Positions 18,714-31,425 of a stretch of DNA of 58,210 nucleotides are shown piece after piece; the first letter of the stretch is position 1; each line of letters starts with the position of its first letter. The translations under genes were made by a program, and so were the position numbers. The notes beneath the pieces were generated by a model. That model had not been told where the DNA came from and did not search any database. It saw only the letters and a list, made by a program, of their open reading frames with translations. Source of the DNA: Chara braunii (lineage: Eukaryota; Streptophyta; Charophyceae; Charales; Characeae); NCBI GenBank assembly GCA_003427395.1, contig BFEA01000394.1, forward strand, positions 354,481-412,690, written 5' to 3'.

Positions 18714-19694
18714 CAATCAATTTCGAGGTCCTGGAGAAGGAACAGGAACTGTCAGAATTCTTTATGGAAAGTTACGGCTCTAAACTGGACGAAGCACCGC
18801 ACAAGGGGGAAAGCACACTGAACGCTTATGTCTGGCCTAAACTGTACACCCCTTCAGACAGCCAAAAGCCAACAAAAGGCGGAAATGGGAAAAAAGAGGG
18901 AAAGCCAAGAGACCAGGCGGCAAGTGTCCAAGAGAAAGGTGCAACGGAGGAAGGAGAAGGAACGGAGCTGGACACATAAAGAAGATCTGGGCAGACAGAC
19001 GGAGAGAAATGCTAGAGGTGCGTATCACAGTCCTCAAAGATCAAAACAGGCGAACTGCAGATGACATTGTAAATCTGCAGAAACTTGCCTCAGGCTAGAA
19101 TGCAGAAACTTTTCACTGGAGCCAGGCTAGAAGCCAAAGGGGAATGCAAGAAGAGAGCCATAATGCCATATTGATGGCACAGCGATCTCACGGATTGGGA
19201 GGTGCAGTGAACAAATTGTGGGGGCTGCTTGCACTTGCCAGTCCTGCAGCAAAGACCTTGTTTGCTAATGTCTCTGAGGAATTACCCTTGAGTCCTCACA
19301 TCCTGGGTTCCAGGGGTGACTGGAGGGATGAGTGGATCAGTCCAATGGTTTACACGTTGGTCAGCGACTTCAGACCCTACATGGCAGGGTATGCAATGGA
19401 GGCAGTGTTCAAGGCAAGGAGAATGTCGCTTGGAAACCGTGGAAAGTCTTGCAGGCCGTTCCGTATGGAGTTATGGGAGGAGATGTGCCAGCAGAAAGTC
19501 TTAGAGCAGCAGTTTCTGCCTCAATAGTGGAGGGTCGCGGATTCTTTGTGGATAATGAGGTTCCGAATGTGTCTGCTCTGCTCAGGCGGTCAACCTTTCC
19601 TACCCTTGGACGCACGGAATCCTTCCCAACCAGGGTATTAGAACCAGCTAACGTACGGTCAGTCCCATTACCATCATTCCATGGCAGCACATAG
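18659..19694 (+). pseudogene. Possible LINE ORF1 remnant
   Basis: Three overlapping frames (18659-18979, 19144-19527, 19332-19694) give normal-complexity protein. The Lys/Glu-rich first part and the block beginning GAVNKLWGLLALASPAAKTL lie directly upstream of the LINE endonuclease. The frame shifts near 19430. Position suggests the nucleic-acid-binding ORF1 protein of a non-LTR element, but no zinc knuckle or RRM is recognisable, so the assignment rests on context. Confidence 0.3.
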
Positions 19695-19756
19695 ACCGAG
19701 GCCAGGGATAGCGAGATGAGGCTCAGATAGGCATTTTGCCCTCAAGGCTAGGGAGC

Positions 19757-20400
19757 CGTATTTGAAAGTGGTGTCATGGAATGACAACGGCTTAGCAACA
19801 ACCCTCTTCGAGTCCGACGTCGATAAATGGGAAACAAAGAACCATGGCAATACCGTGGGAAGTCGGTGGATTGTATGTAGAAAAGAAAGCAATTCAGTGA
19901 ACGCGAGCGCCTTCATAGACCCCGTAACGAGTGACTCGAAAGAGGAGAGCATGATTGATTTCATGCTATTACGTCAGTACTCACCCACTTTCATTTCAAT
20001 TGAGGATCTAGTTAGTTCCTAAGGCGAGCGGCTCGACTGACTCCTAGTCGTATTGGAACTAGCATATGAAGATGGAAAGCTAGACGTATGATGCCGCCTT
20101 CGGCCTACGAGGTGAGATAAAGGTATAGTCTAACCTCTAGTGAAAACTAGAGATGATCGACCTATAAACCTAAGCTGGTTCTTTAGTAAATCTCGAGACA
20201 TTGTATGCATACAGAAAACATGTTTGACAGTCTGGACATAACATAAGACAACAGTCTGCAAAGTACTTGGGAGACTAAAATACGTAAAGGCAAGCAATTG
20301 GGCACCATCTCCAAGGGTAGGTGCAGCAGGGGCAACGGTCCTTTGGCACCAAAACTCGAGAGCAGCTTACCAAATCAACATCATTGATATAAAGTGGATT
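19757..20400 (+). pseudogene. LINE APE-type endonuclease remnant
   Basis: The N-terminal motif KVVSWNDNGLA (from about 19762) matches the SWNxNG start of APE-like endonucleases. Further on, RDIVCIQKTCL (about 20192-20225) is the expected QET catalytic motif with Glu replaced by Lys. A GNRA-type hairpin (CTCTAGT, GAAA, ACTAGAG; 20135-20152) lies between them. Several stops interrupt the frame, and the catalytic change alone would inactivate target nicking. Confidence 0.7.
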
Positions 20401-21221
20401 AGGAAACCAGTCGCTGGATGGAAATAAATTTCAAAAAAAAAAAAAAAACGTGGTCCTTGCTGCTCATAGCAGCGAAATGCGACATACAAAAACATTTACT
20501 GCTAGCGGGAGATTGAAATGCTGTGCCTCACTAACAAATAGGGAAGAAGCCCTTCTACCAAGGTCCAAAAAGTGAAGGCACTCGTGTTAGAAAGAACTCC
20601 AATAAAACCCTTTATAATATTTCACCCGGTATTGAGAAGATGTATTTTTAAGAAGAGAAAGAGAGGCCATCACGGCACTAGTTTAAGCATAGACTATGCC
20701 CTAATCGGAATCACTTAAATGAGCAATACAAGATGTAGGAATAGGACAGCTGCCTTACAACACCGGTCTAGACCACAACCCAAGTCTCCAATTAAGTGGG
20801 GTTTATTAAAGAATCCTCTTCCTATCCGACGTATATATAGCTTGGCCAGCCTACCTCTTTCTTTGGTGTCGATCAAGGCGCGTTAGCAGAATTCCCCAGT
20901 TTCGAAATTGGATAAATCTTCATTGACCTTCTATTTGACCTCGTAACCCCAAAAAAAACAAGCTATTTCAAAATAAATAACTCCATTCTAGGTACAGTGG
21001 TAATGAAAGAAAAAAGTTGTACAATCTACGTAGAGGGAAGCTATGAATTTTTCCCCCCAACCTAGTTGTCAATCTATCTAAAGCGGCATCCATAGCCTCA
21101 AGGAAGCTTGCAACAAGGAGAAGTCAGCGCAAAGGGGATCGAAACAATAGTCAGCGTGCCAGAAATCAAGCTTATGAAGAACGTAGGATTGACGGTCTAC
21201 AAATAACTATTATTTAGAACA

Positions 21222-21303
21222 AGGGTCGGACGGAGCAATTGGAGCGCATGGAAGACCAAAATGTGGGTCGGACTGAGCAATTGGAGCGCATGGAAGACCA
21301 AAG
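21222..21303. repeat. Tandem ~43-bp duplication inside the LINE
   Basis: GGGTCGGAC, GAGCAATTGGAGCGCATGGA and AGACCAAA occur twice in direct succession. Confidence 0.85.
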
Positions 21304-21659
21304 CGTGGAGATTAAGGGCTAGGATCGAGGAATGGTAAAGAGGGGGGGGGGGGGGGAATCTTTCAAAAAAACAGAGTTAGAGGAAGCAACCAAGTTATTC
21401 ACCTTATATCAGATCCAAAGAAAAAACTCTCAATAGCGGAAGCCTTCTATAAAAACGTTTACACATTAGGATCAGTCCTACAAGATAATTTTCTGCATGC
21501 TCTCTAAACAGATCGGCAAACCAATAACAAATGAGAAAGTAAAGGAAAAGCTGAACTCTATGAATCATGGAAAGACACCCGGTCAAAACGGGCTTAGGAG
21601 AATTGCAACTCCGTGAGGCCTGTCGGGTGAAGAGAAGGACGAGGTAAGTTTTTCAGCAC

Positions 21660-22722
21660 TCGAGTAGTCACGATAACCGTTCTTTATGAGAAGGGAGACC
21701 TCACAAACCTTAAAAACTATAGATCAATCACACTCTTAACAATAGCACACAAGATCTTGCCCAAGCTCGTAGCCAATAAAATAAGGAAAGTCATTGAAAG
21801 TTGTTTCACATTGTTCAGAGAGGCTTTATCCTAGATAGATTTATTATGGACAATAACAAAATGGTAAGATACATCAAAGACAAAAAAAATAAATGCAACA
21901 ACATTTTTCTTCAATTAAAAAATAGCCTATTGGCCAAGTCAATTAGGATATCCTCCAACAATGCATAAATAGGATGAAAGTTGGAACTAACTTGGGAGAA
22001 TGGGTAAGAATCCGCTTTAACAACACACAGAGTAGCACAAGCTAATGGACACATATCAAAACCGTACCAAGTGTCCAAGTCGACCCGTTAGCTGCAACAA
22101 TCCTTCTATTCACAATAAGAGAAATAGCCTTCTTTTTAAGATATGATCTCTCCGTACAAAGGCTCACCAACCCCTCTGATATCCCAACAGCCCCCATTTG
22201 CATCTAATCAGGGTGTTTAAGTCTTCATTTGATGCACTTTCCAGAGCAATGTGTGCATACAAGTTAGCTTCAGAAATGTGTATCAACAGGCAAAAAACTG
22301 TAGTATGGTCGTTAACGGATGGAAGCATAGACCTACCTCAAAGTAGATTCGAGGGCATGACATGGATTGACCCTAAGGACCCACTGAGGGCGCTTGGAAT
22401 TCAAATGTTCGAACAAGGAGCAACAATTGAAATGACCCCCAGTTTCTTGATAAAATGACCAACAAATTAAAAGTTCGCGAAGAAGTTAAAAGAGTCAACA
22501 CATCACTGCATGCCAGAGCCTTGGTATTGAACTTTTCAATCTTCGCAATGATGTGGGATGTAGCAGCTTTTGGGACGCCGGACCACTCCATGCTAAACGA
22601 CATCGAAAAGAAAGTCGTTGCACACCTTTGGACAGATGATGCTTCCAAACAACACTTCATAACGAAAGTGGTTTGGCAATACATTAGCAGGATAAAACCT
22701 CAAGGAGGAGTAGCGTTTTAGG
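21660..22722 (+). pseudogene. LINE reverse transcriptase remnant
   Basis: The fingers motif TVLYEKGDLTNLKNYRSITL lies at about 21675-21735, followed after a frameshift by GFILDRFIMDNNKMVRYIKD (about 21825-21885). VDPLAATILLFTIREI follows near 22080-22130. At 22198-22458 and 22455-22722 (another frameshift) comes the thumb and downstream region, including LNFSIFAMMWDVAAFGTPDH. The YADD catalytic box expected between PTAPICI and the residues encoded from 22198 is absent, so the active site has been deleted. The reaction of the intact family is target-primed reverse transcription. Confidence 0.8.
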
Positions 22723-24299
22723 TCCAGCCACCCGCAAACTAAATAGATTCTCAAGCTCCTCACTAGGCCTAGTTGACCCTGAAGAATGTTGGCCCTGAAC
22801 GAAATATAAAAGTTATCCTTATATAATTCCCCACCCATCATAGACAGCATGTTCTTGATAATGAGCAATTCATGGTCCATGAAGGGTAGACGCCAGGTAA
22901 AAAGGCAACCAAAAAGCGAATTGATGTTGAGTTTCTAAAAACTGATTTTGAAATTATGGAGGGAAATCCTCCTAGCCAAAGTTGAGAAACCAATAAGGAG
23001 GAAATACTTAGACAACCATTATTTTGCGACCCTTAGATTGCAAAGGGAGAAGGAAATCTATTGACCCTATCCACAAAAGACACAAGATGGGGGGCATGGT
23101 TGCAAAAAGGTATATGGCAAATCAAACACATGTTGGATGATACTTGAAGGGACCGAAAAAACAGATAAACAACTTCGGAACCAACTCAAGTGGTGTCATT
23201 GTTGGTCACAAAACCTGCATGAACTAATAGCCATGATCATCCCTTAAGAATGACAACCAATCCGGAAATAGGACAGATAGTAGACGATATGAGATTGGGT
23301 GGTCATGACCTACATGCTCCCCCAAAACCATGCGCTAGCTTTTTGTGGAAGAGAGTAAGGCATCAATAACTAGTACACATTTACCATGCATAAAATCAAA
23401 AAACCTGGGTCAGACTACAACAAACTTAGCCATCTTCCTTCCTCATATTACACTAGAGAACCTATAAGTAGACCAGGTGGAATGAGAGTGGAACCTCCAA
23501 ATTCAATATCCTGCAATACACAACCCAACTAGGTTATACGCTAAAACGTCGCTCTACAAATCCACACCTGATTGTAGTAGAACCTTGGTGGAAGTATCTA
23601 GGAGTAGAACTGAAAACCTTTAGTTCAACACCCCATAACACAGGAACGAGTATCATAATACGTAAATTCATGAGTCTACAATAGTTAATACTTTATCTAG
23701 CACTACCAATAAACCAATGGTATAATATCCGTAGAAAGAAGGAGGATAAAAGCTCACTAAACGGACTCTTTATCAACTGTGTTGTCGGTCAATTGGACTT
23801 ATACCACTTTTTTTTTTGTGCCTCATTATAAAACCCATGTGACTGACAGTATCAAGGTTATGAGAAGCTATAACATATTGATCGTTCACGAGTAAGCACA
23901 CCCTGGTGCTACTAGGCTTCAATACCCCAGAGAAATGGTATTCAACACCTTCAAAATACTTAGGAAAGCAACCTGATGGGTTACATGGAAGAGCAAATGT
24001 CAAGAGACGATAGATAAGCAAAGAATGTATGCGCACGAGGCGTGGGGAGTACTTCAACGGAAGGTAGAGACGAAATATTGGTTCCTCTCGCCTAGGGTAA
24101 AGAGGAAAATAAAAGAAGAATAGGATAAAGCCAAGGATTTCCAATTCAAATTTGAGGAGAATTTTATGGCAAAAGGTAAGATCGCATTTATCCAAGGTCA
24201 AAACACCATTAGGAAACAAACTAGAAGCCTGCATACCGCAGACCCTAAAGATTAACATGCAAACCAGCCAGATAGGTCTCAAACCTTAAAGCAAAACTA

Positions 24300-25640
24300 A
24301 AAAGAACACAACGGCCCTAGACAACATGAGCGACAGGAACAGAAGGAGTCGGGGGTACCAAGAAATCATCAGGACAAAGTTTCATCGTTAGCCTCAACCT
24401 CAATCCTAACGGACAATAACAATACTGCAGTAAAAGGATCCTAGTGTAGGGTTTAGGAATCGGGGACGACAAGCAGCAATACTAACAGTTCATATAAGAA
24501 TAAAATGATGCTACGACTGAGCAAATTTAGACCTTGGAATGCTAGGGTTCAAGGTTGGAGCAAGAGCAACAACAGATACTTAAAAAAGGGGGAAGAAGAA
24601 TCCAGCGGGGGTTTAGGGCTGTAGCCAAGGTTGTAGCAACCAAGTCAGACAAGGCTTAGGGTTTTAGCAAAGACCACGACAAGGGGCAAAACCACCAGTT
24701 CTAGCGAGTATAGAAAATCTGCCAATAAAGGAGCTGAATAGACTTATTGAGCCCAGGGAGCAAGCTACAAATACCAACGCGATTGGGTAATCAAACTAGT
24801 AACCAAGTGTAAATAGGTCAACTTAGGCAAGGGTGAAAGGTGCTATATCCTTCCTTTCGGGGAAGTAATCAATATTGTCCTTTGGACCTTAACACCAGAA
24901 GAGGAAGGAGCGTGTGTGAATGCTTATTGTAATCCTTTGGGACATGCTGGTGGATTAGAAATCGGAGTAATGCTCCCCATAACGGAAAAGCAGCCAAAAC
25001 CATGAGTGTTTTGTTGACCTCACAATTCAACCCCGGTTGTCTGCCAGCAGCAACCAACTTAGCCTTAAGGCATAAGCCTGCGGAAACACACCAATACCGT
25101 CTTTTCAAATTCTTGATTAAGAAACTAAATATTACTGTGAACAATTATAATCAATCAAAGTTGTCAATTTGGCCAGAATGTTTCCTGATTCCGACTATCA
25201 AGTATGTCTCAAAGTTTATACTTACATTTCTGTTACGTTTGAAAAAATTGTATTTGTGAAGAATGGGGCGAAAAACAATGAAGACGCAGGTAAAAAGGTT
25301 GCCTTCTACTTTTGGGTCTTCTTTACCGGAACTAACCTCCTCCCGGAAGTAAAATGACCCAGGGAACGTAATCAAGAAATTTGGACACTCGCCTAATAGC
25401 CCAATGTGGCCTTACCCAACTGAGTGTTTTGGTAAGGCACTTTTGTTTACTAAAGGCAAACCCAATCTAGTGTCTGGAACAAGTCTACCTAAAACAACCA
25501 ATCTTCCTAACTGTTGATCCATTATCAAAGATTAAAAAACTACAGTCTTCCCCCGAGCAAAATGCACTTATATACTATTCTAACTTTTTCTGAAAAAGTC
25601 GATTTCTCATACCGCCCCCTGAAATCCAAATAGTCCGCAG
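24300..25640. other. Anonymous AT-rich DNA, no gene
   Basis: Several short open frames (for example 25002-25259 and 25169-25357) overlap without a recognisable product. Confidence 0.4.
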
Positions 25641-25713
25641 ATATGTTCTATTGAAATAGTACGCACGTTTGTTCTATTCAAATAAATGAGTACTTTATTC
25701 AAATAGAACATAT
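25641..25713. repeat. Imperfect hairpin, ~22-bp arms
   Basis: ATATGTTCTATTGAAATAGT at 25641 is mirrored by TTTATTCAAATAGAACATAT ending 25713. A smaller inverted pair, CCATGTGC/GCACATGG, follows at about 25744-25810. Confidence 0.6.
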
Positions 25714-25810
25714 GCTTACCTTCCTGCAGTGTTGCGCTCGTTTCCATGTGCGTGATGTTGGAGCGAATACCCTTATGAACGGTTGCGCACATTATTGTGA
25801 TGCACATGGA

Positions 25811-27900
25811 AAACAATGAGGGTTAGTAGTCGTAACCTCCTGCGACAAAAGGGTTGGAGGATTAGACAAGTGATGGAAGTGGTACAAAGTACGACGTAAG
25901 TAATTCAGGATTAAGCGGAATTCCGACCGCGAGACCAAAATTGAATTAATCGTTTCGAGTCCACGGACGTCGAACTCGTAGGTGTACGGGAAGTCAGTGG
26001 TTCATTCTGCCATAGGCGCGAATCCGGGTTAAAATTTAGTACAAGCCCTGACCATGTTGTCGGGGCAAGTAAAAAAGGTAGTCTGCTTACTGTATCGGTA
26101 TCACGACAGACAAACGTGGCTCGATTGTATTTTTGAACGAGACTTGGGTTCGGCATGCTAGTTGGACTGAGTCCGATCCTTTGCTTACAGCCGGTCTGAT
26201 CCTCTTCTACCCGAAGTAGGAGTTAGCCCAGTAGGTGCTCCGTTCAAGAAATCACAGGAAACACTTCTTTCGCAAACTCGTTTTGTGGCAGGAGCTCGAC
26301 AGTTGCCCGTACAAGGCGCATCGAGGATAATTCAGTTAGATTTTTTTTTTATCATTATTTCATTTTTTATTTTATTTTATTTTTCTCAATCTTTTGGGAT
26401 CCGTTAAGTTCATTATTTTATTACGAAGTTTCTTTTAACTCCCCGATTTGTATGCTACCTAAGCTGTGTGGTAGGTTCATTTGTTTGTTGGAAGGGAAAA
26501 AAAACAGCCACCTACCAAGAACTACGGGGGCACCTAGCACAAGGAATGCCTCAACCATTCTAACGAGTGGAAGGGAAAATGAATCTTCCACTAGAACATA
26601 GAAAGGTACATTGACACATGTTTTCGGCCGGAATAGGATATCGTGTTGCAACCAACTCTTTTCCAGTAAGCAAAAAAAACGTGAATAACAGGAGAAATAA
26701 TAAAATAAATACGATGAGGGAATTGAACAATTGAGCTCGGACGTGCAGATGATCTTACCTTGATAACTGAATTGCTTACGCGTCCTGATTGAGAACCCTG
26801 AATTCAAGTATTTGGTAGTGCTTGGATACCGACTCATCGAACATTTCTGTTCTACGAACAACTCAAGTTGTGGGTGTAGCTAGGAGAGAAAGGCAATCAA
26901 ACGTAAGTGATAGGGAGCAAGCATTAGGGCGTGGACAAAAATCAAGAGCGAGTAATAGAGAACAGAAGTGGAAGCCAACTAGCACGAGCTAGAGCAGGAT
27001 AGCAAGCTCGATCACGAGTGCGAGCTCAAGTAGTTACGAACCATCGTGAGTACGAACCCACAAACGAGCGCTGGCGTGAAAACAAAAGATAGCTTGTTGT
27101 AAGTTTTGAGCGTCGGCGAAAGCAGGCAAACAAGTGATGAGAGAAGACTAGGGCATGTAGGCAAAACACAAGTGCTAGCATGATAACGAGCAAATAGGCA
27201 TGAGTGGCAATATCACAGACAAGAGCTTTCCATGAAGGACAACAGTAACAGGAGTGTAAAGGGAGGAGGAGAGAAGGAAAGAGGGGCGAAGGGGAAAAAA
27301 ATCGATAGGGAAGAAAAAAGGGATTCGAAGAAAGGGCAATCGTTAATTGCACACTTAAATCGCGAGCGCGGTAGCTCGAGGCAACGAGCAAACGGATGGT
27401 AGCACGTGAACGCAATCGTGATCATAAGCAATCGCAGCCATGAAGGAACGGATACGAGAGCAGGTGAGCGGCAAGATGAGCGCGAGTTCAAAAGAAAGCA
27501 AGCAAAACTCGAGTGGCAGCGCAAGTAAGATCACGTACAAGATCGTGAACGGGAGAGGCCGTAAGTTATACAAAGGAGGAACAAACGAGACAAGAAGGGG
27601 GAAAGAGAAGAAGTATTTGACCTGAAAGTAGCTTGGGTACTTTCGTCATCCAGATGTTGTCGGACGAATCTAGCAAGGAAAAGGGGTGAGAGCACTACAT
27701 CTCATAAGGTGGGCTCGGAGAAGAGAGGCATTACCTAATAGACACTGTGTGTGTTGAAGCAAAGGCAAGAAACCTCTTGTATGAGCACTCGAGCTTTTGA
27801 ACGAGAGAAGCAACGAAAAAAAACTTCGTCTAAGGCTTGATGGGCGATCCTGCATGGAGGAGATCTTCGACACTCGATCGAGAATAACGAGGTAAGTTCC
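25811..27900. other. Anonymous DNA, no gene
   Basis: A poly(T) run lies near 26341. Open frames on the minus strand (26421-26861, 27026-27415) are not recognisable as proteins. No RNA gene was seen. Confidence 0.4.
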
Positions 27901-27930
27901 CATGTATTCCTCTCTCTTTCTTCCATTTTT

Positions 27931-28000
27931 GTTACTATTATTATCCATATTATTATCAATACTATTATCATTATTATTATTATTATTATTATTATTTGCC
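27931..28000. repeat. ATT-rich simple repeat
   Basis: Imperfect then perfect ATT/TTA trinucleotides. Confidence 0.85.
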
Positions 28001-29096
28001 TCTATATGCACTATTGTGGAGGTACGAGCTAAGGTGACTGAAAATTTGTTACGGTATCAGGACACGTGGCTACTGGACATGGGAACAAGTATTTGGATAT
28101 GGGGCTGGACAATGGAGAAGAAAACGAGATAGCTAGTACACCTCATAGAGTTGTACTATCTTGTTTTTGTATCCAACGGGTAAACTCGGTTAGGAGCATC
28201 TCCAATTTAACCAAGAGCGGGGGGTAAGTATGTTGGGGAAGAACTGGATGTGAACTCCAGTTTGTTTGGTCATTAAGCTCCGAAATAAAAAGAGAACAGT
28301 GAGTGGTCAAAAGGGATGAAAGGAAAAGAAGATGGGTAGAGTAAGAACGTTAATGAATGAGCGAAACGAAGAAAGATGCATGTACCAAGGGAGAAGAGCA
28401 TTACGTAGAGGGAGAAAGGGAAAAGGAGACGACAAGAAGGCAAGAAAAGGGTTGGCGAGTTGGTATGGAGGCTATCATCCTCTGTCTCTCAGGTCCGTCT
28501 ACATCATGTTCTGTTAGTATGGTCGGTGATGAAGGACATATGAATCTAAATGGATTAGATATGTATTTTGCATCTGCGTACATAGATGGAGGAGTTTCAG
28601 TTAGTCCGAGCATGTCCGACGTGTGGTGCGACCATTTTTTTTCGTGTAGCAGAGATTGAGGCAATGATATGTTTGGAAAGACATTCTGCAATCAGTTGAG
28701 AGCCAAGGATCAGAAGAATTCCTTCGTGTGTACACATGTTGTTCGGGGGAAAGTGGCGACCTCCTAGGGCGTTGTTCGCAGCCAATCGAGTGGAGTGGAT
28801 GTGCAGGCTGAATTGGATTGTGTGGTATGCTCGCACCTGTCCATTGGCACTGGCCTCCGGAGGGGGACTGTGCTTGCAATCCAAGGGCCCATAATTTGCA
28901 GCGTCCCAACAACTCTCGTAAATCTTCGATGTTCGCTTGGTAGGCTGGTTTGCGTGATGTGTCGTTCCGCCATCACTCTTTATAACTGCTCGTTACACAT
29001 GCTACTTGGTTGATCCGTCATAAATCATATAACGACCGTTCTACACTGTGCGCCTTAAGACACAAATGTGAAACTACAGATGAAAGGGGACAAACC
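28001..29096. other. Anonymous DNA with open frames on both strands
   Basis: The 28597-29013 stretch has normal complexity and overlapping open frames on both strands (minus 28601-28912, minus 28764-28976, plus 28795-29013). No family is recognised. Confidence 0.3.
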
Positions 29097-29097
29097 A

Positions 29098-29158
<61 letters not shown>
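29097..29158. repeat. (ATT)n microsatellite
   Basis: About twenty uninterrupted ATT units. Confidence 0.95.
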
Positions 29159-29160
<2 letters not shown>

Positions 29161-30347
29161 TTACGTATGCTACTTAGTGCAATGTCTTTACCGGACGAAC
29201 TTGCCCAAAGGAATGTGCAAACGGGGTAAGACGTGTGATACAAAATAAGTCAACTAGGAGATAGGGCGAGAGAGGATACAAAGAGAGTGGCTACGACTCC
29301 CTTAAGGTAGCCAAATGCTCCGTTATCGGATTAGTAACGTGTGTCAATGGACTAACGAGAACGAGCCTGAATTAAAAATTTTGTACTCAAGTTACTAGGG
29401 ATTCTCTGCAGTGGCTTCGATGACCTCAAGTTCTTGGGCTTATAAAACAAGACTGTCGTGCAATGTTGACATTAGTTGGTAAAAGGAACGAATAAAAAAA
29501 AATATATTTTTGATTAAAACTAAGAAAGGTTTTTCTTTATGTTGAAGTGACTATGGTGGGTGTACGCCCATGCGGAAGACGACATCAGGGAGTAATGTTG
29601 CTTTTGGGCGGTGATCGGAGCATGCGAGAGAGAATAAAACGCGAGTAGGACCTCTGCGCGGTGGACGCGGGAGGTTGATGGCCGTAGACTTAGTTGACAG
29701 GCCGAAGGAGTGATCTTGGAGTAGCGGATCCGTATGTGTGGCGATACCGGTTTATATGGGCGTCCGCTAGTGCCAAAGCCAGCCTTAGTGGTTATGGGAT
29801 TGGACTTTCGGGGCAGAGCTACGAGGATCGAGGGCGGCGACCGGCGGCGATGGCATATTGGAGCGGCTGAAGATACCGAGGGGTTGAGGGCCTGGAGAGG
29901 CTATCCCCCTTGGTTTTGTTGTCGACCCATCCGTGGGCCCGGTCGACGGAACGAAAAAGGGGCATCGACGGTCTTCCTTCCCCAAAGCACCGGTTCCCGT
30001 TGTTTGTATGTTTTATGTTTTTTTACTTTTTTATTTTTCTATTTTAGCTGCCAATCCAGTTTATCAGACGCGGCACCAGTCTTGGTGTCGAGACTGTTTG
30101 CAAGGACCAGTGGGCCTAACTTAGTGGGTACACCTCTGAACTGTTGAAAATACAGACCTGTGTTCACGACCTGCCCTTCATAATGTTGTAGGCCGAGAGA
30201 CCCAGCGTGCATGCCAGACTATCGGTGCTTAGCCCACTAAGAGGAAGAAAAACCAAGTGGCGGGGCCACTGTCCACCAATCACAATCTGAAGTGGGAGGT
30301 TTGGGTGTGAGCATGCCCGGTCGGGGCCTGAAAATGGTGAACTATGC
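29159..30347. other. Anonymous DNA, weak open frame 29734-30147
   Basis: The plus frame 29734-30147 starts with a Gly/Arg-rich stretch and ends in Phe-rich T-run-derived sequence. The evidence is too weak to call a gene. Confidence 0.25.
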
Positions 30348-30701
30348 CTAGGCAAGGCAGACCAGGGGCGCTGTGGAGCCATACTGACGTGCAAACCATT
30401 CGTCGGGCTTCTGTATAAGAGCGAGAGGAAGTTTCCCTGGTAGCTGGAGCCGCAACAATCTGCTGCACAACTGTGGAACCACGCGCTGCGAGGGAGAGGA
30501 TTCATTGGTGGAGGCCACAGGCTGTATGTAGTTCGAGTACACAGAACCTTTCTCCGCCTGGATCTTCAAAGCTCCATTTTGAATGTCTGATACTACCACC
30601 AAGATCTGCATCAGCCTGAGGGTCCGTTTCACCGAGGCTTCGCGGCGGACCAGGCACCCTCCTTCCCTGTCGCAAGTTAAAGTTGCCAAGCGGAAGAGCA
30701 T
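30348..30701 (-). CDS. Uncertain minus-strand ORF, 117 residues
   Basis: The open frame has normal complexity (for example KLPLALIQKPDEWFARQYGS near the C-terminus) and lies about 0.7 kb downstream, on the same strand, of the maturase-like exon. It could be a later exon of that gene, but it has no recognisable maturase domain X and no clear flanking splice sites were established. An in-frame stop lies four codons before the ATG. Confidence 0.2.
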   Translation of the reverse strand: MLFRLATLTCDREGGCLVRREASVKRTLRLMQILVVVSDIQNGALKIQAEKGSVYSNYIQPVASTNESSPSQRVVPQLCSRLLRLQLPGKLPLALIQKPDEWFARQYGSTAPLVCLA

Positions 30702-31204
30702 AAGTCGCTCTTTTCAACGCCCTTCACTTTCGGGGCTGGTTGATTCCGCCGGCGAGCTGTTACGCATTCTGGTTTAACACGTAGTTATGCACTGGGAGAA
30801 AGCGAAGGAGAACGGAAGAGAGCAAGGGAGACAAAGACAAGAAAGAGGGAGGAATGAATCTGGCAAAATTTTTGGGCCAGATATATTCACTGACGAAGAT
30901 GGCGGAAAGGAGCCGGGGCGTGATGACAAGTAGCTAACTTGCGTAGTAATGGACGAAATTGGCTGAAGAGAAGATGTAGATACGGGTTTCGAAGGCGGGC
31001 GAATTCGAATTCGGCGTTAGTTTTAGTAGTAAGTTAGTAGATTAGGAGTTAGAAGAGAATAGGAGTGCGCGGAGGTGCAGAGAGAAAGGGGATGTGGAGG
31101 TGCCGGAGAAGCGAGCAAAGACTTGATTATGGGGTTTTGAGCCGAGACCAAGCTGATGGCAGTGTCAGATTTCATGTAAGGTGGATGGTATAGCCAATAT
31201 CGAC

Positions 31205-31345
31205 TGTGTGGGCTGCGCGGCAACTACGGGAAGTTCCAAAGTGTGGGCATGTATCTTTCCGTGATTCAGCGAAAGTTTCATTCTCTCTTTTGCATATGTG
31301 CAGATTGGGCGTACCTTTCCGTGTTCCTGCGGGAAGTTCAAGCAT
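31205..31345 (+). repeat. Dispersed core, adjacent copies
   Basis: TGTATCTTTCCGTGATTCAG, GCGAAAGTTTCATTC and TTTTGCATATGTGC form a full core at 31245-31300. A partial core (GTACCTTTCCGTGTTCCTGC, GGGAAGTTCA) follows at 31306-31345, and a weaker one precedes at 31205-31249. They overlap the downstream intron side of the maturase exon. Confidence 0.55.
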
Positions 31346-31425
31346 CGGGCGCTCTTATCACAGTCGTCATCGTGATCTGTAAAGTCGATTCCGTAAGCAC
31401 CATTGCGGTCCTGGTGCCTACTCAC

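Larger units (their letters stand above)
19757..24300 (+). mobile_element. Decayed LINE (non-LTR retrotransposon)
   Basis: APE-type endonuclease, reverse transcriptase and C-terminal segments occur in the expected order on the plus strand, but in changing frames with many stops. Similarity fades after about 22.9 kb; the segment to about 24.3 kb has coding-like patches (for example 23900-24260) but no firm family match. The 3' end and poly(A) tail were not identified, and no target duplication was found. The copy is clearly dead. Its base composition is AT-richer than the actin side of the window. Confidence 0.8.
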
